Positions 8,906-17,960 of a stretch of 64,000 nt of DNA are shown here, piece after piece; the first letter of the stretch is position 1; each line of letters opens with the position of its first letter. Under the pieces are notes generated by a model. It saw only the letters and a list, made by a program, of their open reading frames with translations, ran no database searches and was not told the origin of the DNA. The stretch is from Rhodoferax sediminis (lineage in GTDB: Bacteria > Pseudomonadota > Gammaproteobacteria > Burkholderiales > Burkholderiaceae_C), in contig NZ_CP035503.1 in NCBI RefSeq assembly GCF_006970865.1, positions 633,001-697,000 of the forward strand, read 5' to 3'. The position numbers were made by a program, and so were the translations under genes.

Positions 8906-9930
8906 GGGGTTTCCCTTTCGTTAACTTTTTGCCACGCATCGGCCAGCGCGTCTTGCGCCAAGGGCGGCTGCACGCTCAGGCGCACGTGGCCAAGCAGCCC
9001 GAACGAGGCAGTGTCGCGCAGCTTGATGCCGTGCCCACGCAACTGGTCGAGCAGGTGGCCGAGCCCAGCGGCATGGGGCCGCACACAGAAAAAATTGGTG
9101 TCGCTGGGCAGGCAGGTCCAGCCCAGCGATTCGCACAGCCCGACTTGCCGGGTCTTCCAGCATTGGAGGGTTTGCTGGCTGTCGGCCAGCCAGGCCTGGA
9201 CCTCGGGCAGCGTCCACGCCTGCAGCAGCGCCACCCCGTGCGCGCCCACTGGCCACGACACGCATAGGCGCTCCAGCGCGGCCACCGCGTCATCGGCTTT
9301 GATGGGCGCAATGACGTACGCCGCGCGCACGCCGGTCAGGCCCAGCGCCTTGTTGGGCGTCCACAGTTGCCATACGCGATCGACCTGGGCATCGCTCAAG
9401 GCCAGCGCGCCGCTCAAGCGCAGGGGCTCGTAGGCGCGGTCCATCACGCATACACCGGGCGTCGCGGCCAGCCCTTGCAGTCCGTCCTGGCACGTTCCCA
9501 GCGGGCTGGACGGGTCGCAACACCACAGCAGTTGCGCGTCCCGCGGTTGTGTGGTCACCGGCAGAGCCCAAGCCTGCGCCGCCAGGGCGTAGTCGCCATA
9601 ACCGTGCCGCGGCAACCAGACGGCGCACTCGCCCTGCCCGCTGCGTTCACCCTGCTGCGCGACCCAGGCCGTGATGCGAAAGATGAATTCGCTGGCGCTG
9701 CCCGCGAGCAGCACACGCTGCGGCAACACGCCATGAAAGGCGGCCAGTTGTTCGCGCAGCGTCCGGTAGCCCGGATCCGGATAGCAGCTGGCGTCGGCCT
9801 GTTGCACGGCCGCCAGCGCCCACGGGCACGGGCCGCAAGCATTGCTGTTGGTCGAGAAGTCGTAACGCGGCACGCCCTGCGCGTCGGGACCGCCATGCAG
9901 GCGCTGCATCGTTTCCGCCGCGGCAGTCAC
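8902..9930 (-). CDS. cobD: Threonine-phosphate decarboxylase / cobyric acid aminopropanol ligand synthesis
   Basis: This PLP enzyme of the histidinol-phosphate aminotransferase fold makes (R)-1-amino-2-propanol O-phosphate from threonine phosphate, the linker that CbiB attaches to cobyric acid. The 342-aa protein has YDFSTNSNACGP near the N-terminus, YPDPGYRTLREQLA, the PLP-binding aspartate in CVMDRAYEPL and the probable Schiff-base lysine in TPNKALGLTGVR. The start is a GTG that overlaps the cbiB stop as GTGA, a junction type repeated through this operon. The gene is called cobC in some nomenclatures. Confidence 0.88.
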   Translation of the reverse strand: MTAAAETMQRLHGGPDAQGVPRYDFSTNSNACGPCPWALAAVQQADASCYPDPGYRTLREQLAAFHGVLPQRVLLAGSASEFIFRITAWVAQQGERSGQGECAVWLPRHGYGDYALAAQAWALPVTTQPRDAQLLWCCDPSSPLGTCQDGLQGLAATPGVCVMDRAYEPLRLSGALALSDAQVDRVWQLWTPNKALGLTGVRAAYVIAPIKADDAVAALERLCVSWPVGAHGVALLQAWTLPEVQAWLADSQQTLQCWKTRQVGLCESLGWTCLPSDTNFFCVRPHAAGLGHLLDQLRGHGIKLRDTASFGLLGHVRLSVQPPLAQDALADAWQKVNERETP

Positions 9931-10940
9931 CGGCTAACCTCGTATGCTATTAAAACAATAGCTGATAGCCCAATCAGAGCAAAGGCCAGTACCACTTTTA
10001 ATGCAATATCGATGGCGCGCGGCGTGTCCGTGGCCTGCGGCGGCGGGGCGGCAGCATTCAGGGCGTAGCCACCGGGTTTGCGCAGGCTGATCCGCAACGC
10101 CAGCGCCATCGCCGCCATCGGCCAGCCGCTGTTGGGCGACGGCGTGCGACGGGCCTCCCTGCGCAGCGTTTTGAGCGACATGGGACCGGCCACCAGCGCG
10201 AGCAACAAGGCCGTCAAGCGCGCCGGGAGCCAGGAAAGCACGTCGTCGGCGCGCGCCGCCCATTTGCCGGCCCATTCCCAGTCGCGGCCGGCGCGCTCGC
10301 CGCGGTAACCCCACATGGCGTCGGCCGTGTTGGCGAAGCGGTACACGGCGGCACCGGGCAGGCCCAGCAGCACGAACCAGAAGATCGGCGCCAGCACCGA
10401 GTCGTTGAGGTTTTCAGCCAGGGTTTCGATCGCGCTCTCGCGCACCCCGGTCTCACTCAGGTCCGCCACATCGCGGCTGACCAGCCAGGCCAGGCGCTCG
10501 CGCCCCGCCGCCAGCGATTCGCCCAGCGCGGCCTCGACCGCCAGCACCTCGTCACGCAACATGCGCCAGGCCAGCATTGGCTTGAGCGCCACGCCCAGCA
10601 GCGCCGCGGCGAGCCACAGGGGCAGTCGCCGCGCGAGCGTCTCCAAGGCCAGCGATGCTATCAGGGCGATAGCTGAACCCGCAGTCCAGGCAAGGGCTCC
10701 GGCACAAAAATGCTTGAAATCGCGCGGCTGCGCGTGCGTACCGCGAGGGGCAGCGCAGGGTGCGATGGACGGTGCAATGAGGCGGCCTGCCCAGCCGAGG
10801 TAGCGGCCGATCCAGACGACGGGGTGCAGCCGGGCCGGCGGCTCGCCGAATGCCCAGTCCAACACCAGCGCCAGCACCAGGCCGCCGGCCAGCGCCAGGC
10901 CCCAACCAAACCCCTGCGCATCGAAGGCGCCGTCAAACAT
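9927..10940 (-). CDS. cbiB: Adenosylcobinamide-phosphate synthase
   Basis: This membrane enzyme joins adenosylcobyric acid to aminopropanol (phosphate). The start is the ATG at 10940, because the family N-terminus begins with the hydrophobic helix before LDWAFGEPPARLHPVVWIG; the frame is open far upstream, but that part lies over bluB. The 337-aa protein includes SRDVADLSETGVRESAIETLAENLNDS, typical of the family, and several transmembrane segments. Two palindromic dispersed repeats lie inside it. The one at the 3' end encodes the last hydrophobic residues (about VVLAFALIGLSAIVLI) and probably lengthened the protein. Confidence 0.93.
   Translation of the reverse strand: MFDGAFDAQGFGWGLALAGGLVLALVLDWAFGEPPARLHPVVWIGRYLGWAGRLIAPSIAPCAAPRGTHAQPRDFKHFCAGALAWTAGSAIALIASLALETLARRLPLWLAAALLGVALKPMLAWRMLRDEVLAVEAALGESLAAGRERLAWLVSRDVADLSETGVRESAIETLAENLNDSVLAPIFWFVLLGLPGAAVYRFANTADAMWGYRGERAGRDWEWAGKWAARADDVLSWLPARLTALLLALVAGPMSLKTLRREARRTPSPNSGWPMAAMALALRISLRKPGGYALNAAAPPPQATDTPRAIDIALKVVLAFALIGLSAIVLIAYEVSR
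9946..10008. repeat. Dispersed palindromic repeat, copy A (inside cbiB 3' end)
   Basis: The core is GCTAT-TAAAACA-ATAGC at 9946..9962, followed by a weakly conserved tail running to about 10008 (GGCCAGTACCACTTTT). It resembles copies at 10657, 13077 and 15195. It is distinctly AT-richer than the surrounding coding DNA but keeps the cbiB frame open. Confidence 0.7.
10657..10722. repeat. Dispersed palindromic repeat, copy B (inside cbiB)
   Basis: The core is GCTAT-CAGGGCG-ATAGC at 10657..10673. The tail (CCAGGCAAGGGCTCCGGCAC then AAAAATGCTTGAAAT) aligns with the tails of copies A and D. It is in frame within cbiB and encodes an extra loop near residue 75-90. Confidence 0.65.
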
Positions 10941-11637
10941 CGCGGGCCGCCTGCACCGGGGTGTCGGGTGGCGGAGCGAGAGGCTGGTCCCACCGGTCCT
11001 CAAACAGCATGCTGTGCAAGGGCGCGCGGCGCGCCCATTTTTCGGTTTGCAGCATCGGCTGGTCATAGAACGCTGTGACCGGCCCGAGGCACAGCACGGC
11101 AATCGGCTTGCTGCCGGGCGGCATGTGCAGCAGGCCGGCCAGCTGCTCCGGGGCAAACAGGGACACCCAGCCCATGCCCAGCCCCTCGGCGCGGGCGGCC
11201 AGCCACAGGTTCTGGATGGCGCAGGCGCTTGATGCCAAATCCATCTCGGGCAGGGTGCGCCGGCCAAATACATGCTGCTCGCGCCCCGCTGGCAGTGCCA
11301 CCACCAGCAGCTCGGCGGCATCGAGCACGCCCTGCACCTTGAGTTTCATGAAGGCGTCTTCGCGCTCGCCCAGAGCCTTTGCCGTGAGCACTCGCTCCTG
11401 TTCCACCAGCGCATGAATGTCCTGGCGCAGCGCCAGGCTCTTGATGCGGATGAAGCGCCAAGGCTGCATGAAGCCGACGCTGGGCGCATGGTGCGCCGCG
11501 GACAACAGGCGCTGCAGCATGTCGGCGGGCACGCTGCCGCCACAAAAATGCCGCATGTCGCGCCGCTCGTAAATGGCGCGGTAAACGGCGGCGATCTCTG
11601 ACGCCGAAAAGGCGTGCTCGGGGGTTTGATTGCTCAT
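10933..11637 (-). CDS. bluB: 5,6-Dimethylbenzimidazole synthase
   Basis: BluB is a flavin-destroying enzyme of the nitroreductase fold that cannibalises FMN to make dimethylbenzimidazole, the lower ligand of B12. The protein has YERRDMRHF at the start of the fold, HHAPSVGFMQPWRFI, LPEMDLASSACAIQNLWLAA and GLGMGWVSLF, all typical of BluB rather than generic nitroreductases. I chose the ATG at 11637; a GTG nine bases upstream is also in frame. It overlaps cbiB by 8 nt. Its presence says the cell makes true cobalamin and needs oxygen for the base. Confidence 0.93.
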   Translation of the reverse strand: MSNQTPEHAFSASEIAAVYRAIYERRDMRHFCGGSVPADMLQRLLSAAHHAPSVGFMQPWRFIRIKSLALRQDIHALVEQERVLTAKALGEREDAFMKLKVQGVLDAAELLVVALPAGREQHVFGRRTLPEMDLASSACAIQNLWLAARAEGLGMGWVSLFAPEQLAGLLHMPPGSKPIAVLCLGPVTAFYDQPMLQTEKWARRAPLHSMLFEDRWDQPLAPPPDTPVQAARDV

Positions 11638-11675
11638 GTCAGCCACGATCAGAAGGTGTGAACGAATGCACCTTC

Positions 11676-12245
11676 TCAGTCTTCAATGCCGCGCTGGGCC
11701 GGAATACCGGCGTTGAAGGCGTGCTTGATCTTGGTCATCTCGGTCACGGTGCCGGCCAGCTCGATGATCTCGGGTGGACAACGGCGCCCCGTAAGAACCA
11801 CATGGACCTCACGCGGGCGCTCGCGCAAGGTCTGCAATACATCGTCCAGCAGCAGCCAGCCGTAGATCAGCGGATAGGTGATCTCGTCGAGCACCACCAT
11901 GAAGAACTCGCCGCCCAGGATGGCCGCCCGCGCTTTCTGCCAACCATCGCGCGCCAGTTGGGCCGAGTGTTCCAGATCCTGGCTTTTCCAGCTGAAGCCG
12001 TCGCCCAGGCCTTCGATGGGAATGCCGAGCTGCTCGAACATGCGGTGCTCGCCAAAGCGCGCCGTCGGCACCTTCATGAACTGGAAAATCTTGACCGCCT
12101 TGGCGCGGCCGTGCGCGCGCAGCGCCAGACCAAACGCCGCCGTGCTCTTGCCCTTGCCGTCGCCGGTGTTGACGATAACCAGGCCGCGGCGCTCGCCCTC
12201 GGGCTTCTCGTAGGGCTTGGTGGCGGGAGGAGTTTCGATTTGCAT
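11676..12245 (-). CDS. cobO: Cob(I)yrinic acid a,c-diamide adenosyltransferase
   Basis: CobO/BtuR transfers the adenosyl group of ATP to cobalt(I) corrinoids, used both in synthesis and in salvage. The ATP-binding motif [19 protein letters not shown] lies near the N-terminus and [13 protein letters not shown] later. The start is the ATG at 12245, preceded by AGGAAC; it gives a 189-aa protein, the usual length. It is separated from btuD by 77 nt containing a TAGCCAACTAGCCA direct repeat, one of the few real gaps in the operon. Confidence 0.92.
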   Translation of the reverse strand: MQIETPPATKPYEKPEGERRGLVIVNTGDGKGKSTAAFGLALRAHGRAKAVKIFQFMKVPTARFGEHRMFEQLGIPIEGLGDGFSWKSQDLEHSAQLARDGWQKARAAILGGEFFMVVLDEITYPLIYGWLLLDDVLQTLRERPREVHVVLTGRRCPPEIIELAGTVTEMTKIKHAFNAGIPAQRGIED

Positions 12246-12322
12246 GGGTTTGTTCCTGGCTAGTTGGCTAGTTGAGGACAGAGCTGGCCTGCTACGCAGC
12301 CTGCGGTCTGTCCCGCAAGGTT

Positions 12323-13107
<785 letters not shown>

Positions 13108-13111
<4 letters not shown>

Positions 13112-14136
13112 AGCACTTGCCCGCGGCTGGTGCGCCGGTGCATGAGCCATAGCAGGTAGCTGCCGCCCAGCACGGCGGTAAGCACGCCGACCGGCAACTC
13201 CTGCGGCGCGATCAGCGCGCGCGCCAGAATGTCGGCAGCCAGCAGCAGCACGGCGCCCATCAGGCTGGCCAGCAGAATCAGGCGCCCGTGCGTGGTCTTC
13301 ACGACCGAGCGCACCATGTGCGGCGCCGCCAGGCCGACGAAGGCGATCAGCCCGGTTTGCGCCACGGCGGCACCGGTGGCCAGCGCCAGCACCACCACCA
13401 GCGCCGCGCGCATGGCCGGCAGCGGCAGGCCCAGGCTGAGCGCCGTGGCTTCGCCCAGCGCCAGCCCATCCAGCGCATGACTCAGCATCCAGGCCACCAC
13501 CATGCAGGCCAGCCATGCGCCCGCCATCAGCACGCACGAGGCCCAGCCGACAAAGGCCGTGCTGCCCAGCGTGAACGCCTGCATGGTTTGCTGCACCTCG
13601 GGCACCAGCAGCATGGTCAAGGCAGTCAGGGCGCCGAGCACCACACCCACGATCACGCCGGCCAGCAGCAGGCGCAGCGTGTGCTGCACGCCCTTGGCGA
13701 GCAGCAACGTGAGCAGCACGGCCGCCACCGCGCCGACAAAGGCGGCCCCCGTCAGGCCCAGGCGCACCAGCCATTGCGTGGCCAGCGGCGACATGCCCAA
13801 CAGCGCCATGGACGCGGCCACTGCGAGCGAGGCGCCCGAGGCACTGCCCAGCAAATAGGGGTCGGCCAGTGGGTTGCGGAACAGCCCCTGCGCCACCGCA
13901 CCCGCCAGCCCGAGCAAAGCGCCCGCCAGCCACGCGCCCGCGGTGCGCGGCAGCCGGATGTCCCAGATGATTTGCCGCGCCACAGGGTCATGGCCGGCCG
14001 TCAAAAAACTCTCGAAACCGGTGCTGCCCGCGGCACTGCCCAGCAGCAGCAAGACCGCGCTGACCAGCAGCAATCCCGCGCCCAGCATGAAGGCGGCGCG
14101 CGCCTGGCCCGTCACATCGCGCACCGGTGCCGTCAT
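13108..14136 (-). CDS. btuC: Vitamin B12 ABC transporter, permease
   Basis: This is the FecCD-type permease of the B12 importer, 342 aa from the ATG at 14136 (ATGA overlap with btuF). It has about ten hydrophobic helices, the family motifs DIRLPRTAGAWLAGALLGLAG and GLFRNPLADPYLLGSASGA, and the cytoplasmic coupling-loop region GLIAFVGLAAPHMVRSVV. It pairs with BtuD downstream and BtuF upstream. An ATG 18 nt earlier is also possible but the overlapping start fits the operon pattern. Confidence 0.92.
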
Positions 14137-14996
14137 GGCGCCTTGTCCAGCAGACATTGGGCCATCAGGCGCGCGGCCTGCGCCATGCGCGGACCGGGGC
14201 GGATCAGCACGTCCATCTGCTGCGGATTGAACACGCAGACGTGCTGTCCGCGGACCGCGCGCATCTGCGCCCAGCCGGGGCGCTGCGCCAGGCCCTGCGC
14301 GCTGCGCTCGCCCACCATGATCACGTCGGGGTCGGCGCGCACCACGTACTCGGGATTGAGTTCGGGAAACGGCCCGAGCGCCGCCGGCACGATGTTCCGC
14401 GCGCCCAGGCGCGTCAGGATCTCGCCCATGAAGGACGATGCACCGGCCGCGTAAGGTCCGCCGTTGACCTCGAAATAAACCCGCATGTTGCGGACCCGCT
14501 GCGGCAACGACTGCGCGGCCGCCGACACGCCGGCATCGATCACGCGCCAGACGCGCTGCGCATCGGGCACGGCCAGCACCTGGCCGATCTTGTCCAGCAC
14601 GCGGCGCACGTCGGCATAGCTGTGGGGCTCCAGCGCCACCGCCTTCAGGCCGAGCGATTCGAGCCGCTGGCTGGCGCGCGACGAGGTGGCCAGCAGCACC
14701 ACATCGGGCCGCAGCGCGACGATCGCCTCGATGTTGGGATCGAGCCCGCCGCCGACCTGCGGCAGGGCCCGCACGCTGGCCGGATAGTTCGAGTATCGGT
14801 CCACCCCCACCAGGCGTGCACAGGCGCCGAGTTCGCACACGCTCTCGGTGAGCGATGGCAGCAGGCTCACGATGCGCTGCGGCGACTCGGCCAGCGTGAC
14901 CGTCACGCCGCGGTCGTCGGTGACCTGCAGCGCGAACGCGCCCTGCGAGCCCAGCAGCGCGCACCACACGAGCAGCAGGGCAAGCAGCTTCCTCAC
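14133..14996 (-). CDS. btuF: Vitamin B12 ABC transporter, periplasmic binding protein
   Basis: BtuF captures cobalamin in the periplasm and delivers it to BtuCD. I place the start at the GTG at 14996, which forms a GTGA overlap with cobU and begins directly with a signal peptide (VRKLLALLLVWCALLGSQGAFA). The mature part has RIVSLLPSLTESVCELGA, VGVDRYSNYP and NPEYVVRADPDVIMVG, typical of helical-backbone metal/corrinoid binding proteins. Mature length is about 265 aa, normal for BtuF. Confidence 0.9.
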   Translation of the reverse strand: MRKLLALLLVWCALLGSQGAFALQVTDDRGVTVTLAESPQRIVSLLPSLTESVCELGACARLVGVDRYSNYPASVRALPQVGGGLDPNIEAIVALRPDVVLLATSSRASQRLESLGLKAVALEPHSYADVRRVLDKIGQVLAVPDAQRVWRVIDAGVSAAAQSLPQRVRNMRVYFEVNGGPYAAGASSFMGEILTRLGARNIVPAALGPFPELNPEYVVRADPDVIMVGERSAQGLAQRPGWAQMRAVRGQHVCVFNPQQMDVLIRPGPRMAQAARLMAQCLLDKAP

Positions 14997-15634
14997 GAAG
15001 CTTCTCCCGAGCCGTCCTTGATCGGGACGGGCAAGCCGGCCAGCATCAGCGTGACGCGCTCGCACGCCTGCGCCAGATCCTGATTGAGCCGCCCCAGCGC
15101 ATCGACGAAGGCGCGCACCTCGCGCCCCAGCGGAATCACGCCGAGCCCGATCTCGTTGCTGACCAGCACCACGGGGCCGGGGGCATTGCGGATTGCTCCT
15201 AAAACAATAGCTATCTGTGCAAATCCATCAAGGGCTACAGGCACATTTCGCTTAAATTCACGGTCATTGCCATCACCTTGGTCCTGGGGCGGGTCAGGGT
15301 CAGCGGCCGGCATCAGCGCGTTGGTCAGCCACAGCGTCAGACAGTCGATGACCAGCAACGTATCGGGCCGGCCGTGCGCTGCCATCGCCTGCGCCAGCTG
15401 CAGCGGCTCTTCCACCGTCGTCATGCCGGGCACGCGAGCGGCGCGGTCTTGCCGATGCCGCGCAATGCGCCTGGCCATTTCATCGTCCCCCGCCCGGGCG
15501 GTGGCAATGAAGACTGCGCGGTGGCCGGGTGATTGCGCCAGCCACGCCGCTGCGAGCGCTTCGGCGCGGCGCGACTTGCCGCTCTTCTGGCCGCCCAGGA
15601 TCAGTTCGCTGCGGGCAACACCTTGAGCCGTCAT
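14993..15634 (-). CDS. cobU: Bifunctional adenosylcobinamide kinase / guanylyltransferase
   Basis: CobU phosphorylates adenosylcobinamide and then attaches GMP, making the activated donor for CobS. From the ATG at 15634 it is 213 aa, with the P-loop LILGGQKSGKSRRAEALA near the N-terminus, the family's guanylylated-histidine stretch MARRIARHRQDR, IDCLTLWLTN and VLVSNEIGLGVIP. Between LTNAL and VLVSNEIG there is an insertion of roughly 40 residues (about positions 115-150), with lower-GC codons. It coincides with a dispersed palindromic repeat and is absent from ordinary CobU as I know it. Overlaps at both ends are 4 nt. Confidence 0.9.
   Translation of the reverse strand: MTAQGVARSELILGGQKSGKSRRAEALAAAWLAQSPGHRAVFIATARAGDDEMARRIARHRQDRAARVPGMTTVEEPLQLAQAMAAHGRPDTLLVIDCLTLWLTNALMPAADPDPPQDQGDGNDREFKRNVPVALDGFAQIAIVLGAIRNAPGPVVLVSNEIGLGVIPLGREVRAFVDALGRLNQDLAQACERVTLMLAGLPVPIKDGSGEAS
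15195..15260. repeat. Dispersed palindromic repeat, copy D (inside cobU)
   Basis: The core is GCTCC-TAAAACA-ATAGC at 15195..15211, with one imperfect arm. A tail (AAATCCATCAAGGGCTACAG then GCACATTTCGCTTAAAT) follows. Local AT content rises sharply. It corresponds to the extra segment in CobU and keeps the frame. Confidence 0.7.
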
Positions 15635-16566
15635 GCCTTGGACTCTCCGGCGTCGGGCGTGGGAGCGACGGTTTCGCCGCCGGGCCGCCCCAAGGCGAAA
15701 CGCGCCCCCTCGGGGGGCAGCGCAGTACGCGAAGCGACAAGCGTGGGGGTCACATTCTTTCCCCACGCCATGATGATGCGGTGCAAATGCGCAATTCCGT
15801 CAGTCAAGGCGGCCGGACCGGGCTGCAGGATGTCGGTGGATTTGACCTCGAACAGCTGCCCGCTCCTGACTGCGTTCACGTCCTGCCAGCCCGCGCGCGC
15901 CGCCACTTTTTCGGGCCGGAACTTCTTGCCGCACCACGAGCCGATGATGATGTCGGGGTTGCGCCGCACAATCTCAGCGCCATCGGCAATGATGCGGTTC
16001 TTGCCCATGGGCTGCGCCGCCAGCTCGGGGAAGCAGTCGTCACCGCCCGCGATGCCGATCAGCTCGGACACCCAGCGGATCGCGCTGATGTGCGGCTCGT
16101 CCCACTCTTCAAAGAACACGCGTGGGCGGCGCGGCAAGGCGGCGGCCGTCTTTTCGATGGCACGCAAGCCCTCCAGCATGGTCTGCATCAGCGCCTGTCC
16201 GCGCGCCACCTGCCCCACCATGGCGGCGACCTGACTCATCATGGAGAAAATCTCGGCCACGCTGCGCTGGTTGAAGATCGTGACCTGCACGCCGCGGCGA
16301 ATCAGCTCGGCCGCAATATCCGCCTGCATGTCGGAAAAGCCGAACACGCAGTCGGGCTTCAAAGCCAGTATCTTGTCGATCTTGGCATTGATGAAGGCGC
16401 TGACCTTGGGTTTCTCTTCACGCGCGCGGCGCGGCCGCACGGTGTAGCCGGAGATGCCAACGATGCGGGCCTCTTCGCCCAGCAGGTAAAGCCATTCGGT
16501 GGTCTCTTCGGTCATGCAGACGATGCGCTGCGGGCCGTTCTGCAACTCAAAATTCAAGGCACTCAT
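15631..16566 (-). CDS. Cobalamin-binding protein of the BtuF fold, apparently cytoplasmic
   Basis: This 311-aa protein belongs to the helical-backbone substrate-binding family but has no signal peptide: the ATG at 16566 leads directly into MSALNFELQNGPQRIVCMTEE. It contains VRPRRAREEKPKVSAF, the FFEEWDEPHISAIRWVSELI stretch and NPDIIIGSWCGKKF. Proteins like this are common beside cobalamin genes and are annotated as cobalamin-binding. Whether it binds B12 in the cytosol or is exported otherwise is not evident. It is distinct from the secreted btuF two genes downstream. Starts and stops overlap cobB and cobU by 4 nt. Confidence 0.75.
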   Translation of the reverse strand: MSALNFELQNGPQRIVCMTEETTEWLYLLGEEARIVGISGYTVRPRRAREEKPKVSAFINAKIDKILALKPDCVFGFSDMQADIAAELIRRGVQVTIFNQRSVAEIFSMMSQVAAMVGQVARGQALMQTMLEGLRAIEKTAAALPRRPRVFFEEWDEPHISAIRWVSELIGIAGGDDCFPELAAQPMGKNRIIADGAEIVRRNPDIIIGSWCGKKFRPEKVAARAGWQDVNAVRSGQLFEVKSTDILQPGPAALTDGIAHLHRIIMAWGKNVTPTLVASRTALPPEGARFALGRPGGETVAPTPDAGESKA

Positions 16567-17921
16567 GAGACAGTTCCCCCAGTAACGGTCCGGCGCGCGA
16601 ACAGGGCCGCCACCGCCTGTGGATTGGACGCAAACCACGCATGGAAGTAGCTGGCGCGGAGGCTGCCTGCTTCGTACAAGGCCTCGCCCGCGTCGGGCGC
16701 CGTCTCGCAGCCCGGCCGCGCAGTGCGGGTGCGGACCGCCAGCGGCGTGGCGCAGGTCGAGTAATGGAAGGTGTGGCCGCGCAGCAGTTGCCCGTCAATC
16801 ACAAGCTGCTGCGGCCCGAGGGCGGCCAGACGTTGTTGCATGGTGATGCGGCCGGGTAGCAGGCCCCACTGGGCATGGGTCTCGCCGTCCCTTGTCACGA
16901 GTTGATCGAACAGCACCATCATGCCACCGCACTCGGCCCAGACGGGCTTGTGCTGCGCCACGTGCGCGGCCAGCCCATCGCGTAGACCCCGGTTGCGCGC
17001 CAGCTGCTCGGCATGCAGCTCCGGGTAGCCGCCGGGCAGCCACACCGCGTCGCAATCGGGCAGTGCGGCGTCCGCCAGCGGCGAGAAAAACGCCACCTTG
17101 GCGCCGAGCGCCTGCAGACACTCCAGATTGGCGGCGTAGATAAAGCAGAAGGCCGCATCGCGCGCCACCGCCACCGTGGTGCCCAGCAAGGGCTGCGCGC
17201 CCGTGGCTGGCGCGGCAGCACTCGCGGCCGGCTCAAACGACACGGCCCAGCGCTGCAAATCAGCGCCGGACATCTGCGTGAGCGTCGTGCCCGCCAGCGC
17301 GTCGGCGGCTGCATCGAGCCGCGCCATGGCGTCATCGACCTCGCTGGCCACGGTCAGTCCCAGGTGCCGCTCCGGCAATGCGAGCGCCGGGTTGCGCATC
17401 AAGGCCCCGAGCCAGTGCGCTGGCTCGCGCAAGCTGGCCCGCAGCATGTCGGCGTGGCGCTCGCCGGCGACGCGATTGGCCAGCACGCCGGCCCAGCGCA
17501 AGCCAGGCCGGTAATGCTGCAAACCGAGCGCCAACGCGCCAAAGGTCCCCGCCATAGCGGAGGCGTCAACCACCGCCAGCACCGGCAGATCAAACCGCTG
17601 CGCCAGATCGGCCGCGCTCGGCGCGCCGTCGAACAGGCCCATCACGCCTTCGACGATGAGGAGGTCGGCCTGCTGCGCCGCCTGGTGCAGCCGCTGGCGG
17701 CAATCGGCCTCGCCGGTCATCCACAGGTCGAGTTGGTGCACCGGCGCGCCGCTGGCCAGTGCCAGCCAGTGCGGGTCCAGAAAATCCGGCCCGCACTTGA
17801 ACACCCGCACGCGCCGGCCCTGGCGCGTGTGCCAGCGCGCCAGCGCGCAGGCCACCGTGGTCTTGCCCTGGCCGGATGCCGGTGCCGCGACCAGGATGGC
17901 GGGGCAGGATACAGAAGGCAT
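16563..17921 (-). CDS. cobB: Cobyrinic acid a,c-diamide synthase
   Basis: CobB/CbiA amidates the a and c side chains of (hydrogeno)cobyrinic acid with glutamine and ATP. The start is the ATG at 17921, preceded by AGGAG nine bases upstream; an in-frame start further up is less likely. The N-terminal ATPase domain has LVAAPASGQGKTTVACALAR and KCGPDFLDPHW. The C-terminal amidotransferase domain has the nucleophile motif WAECGGMMVL and the late HYSTC histidine. At 452 aa it has normal length. It is the earliest corrin-modifying step encoded here. Confidence 0.93.
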   Translation of the reverse strand: MPSVSCPAILVAAPASGQGKTTVACALARWHTRQGRRVRVFKCGPDFLDPHWLALASGAPVHQLDLWMTGEADCRQRLHQAAQQADLLIVEGVMGLFDGAPSAADLAQRFDLPVLAVVDASAMAGTFGALALGLQHYRPGLRWAGVLANRVAGERHADMLRASLREPAHWLGALMRNPALALPERHLGLTVASEVDDAMARLDAAADALAGTTLTQMSGADLQRWAVSFEPAASAAAPATGAQPLLGTTVAVARDAAFCFIYAANLECLQALGAKVAFFSPLADAALPDCDAVWLPGGYPELHAEQLARNRGLRDGLAAHVAQHKPVWAECGGMMVLFDQLVTRDGETHAQWGLLPGRITMQQRLAALGPQQLVIDGQLLRGHTFHYSTCATPLAVRTRTARPGCETAPDAGEALYEAGSLRASYFHAWFASNPQAVAALFARRTVTGGTVS

Positions 17922-17960
17922 TTCGGCGAACTCCTGTGTGTTTTTTGGGCCTGTGGCCAC

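Noticed and set aside
7565..9433. 622-codon open frame on the plus strand
   Set aside because: It is antisense to cobQ and cobD, which have full family motifs; long antisense frames are expected in high-GC DNA.
13288..14454. 388-codon open frame on the plus strand rich in H, R and Q
   Set aside because: Shadow of btuC/btuF; the composition is typical of antisense translation of membrane-protein genes.
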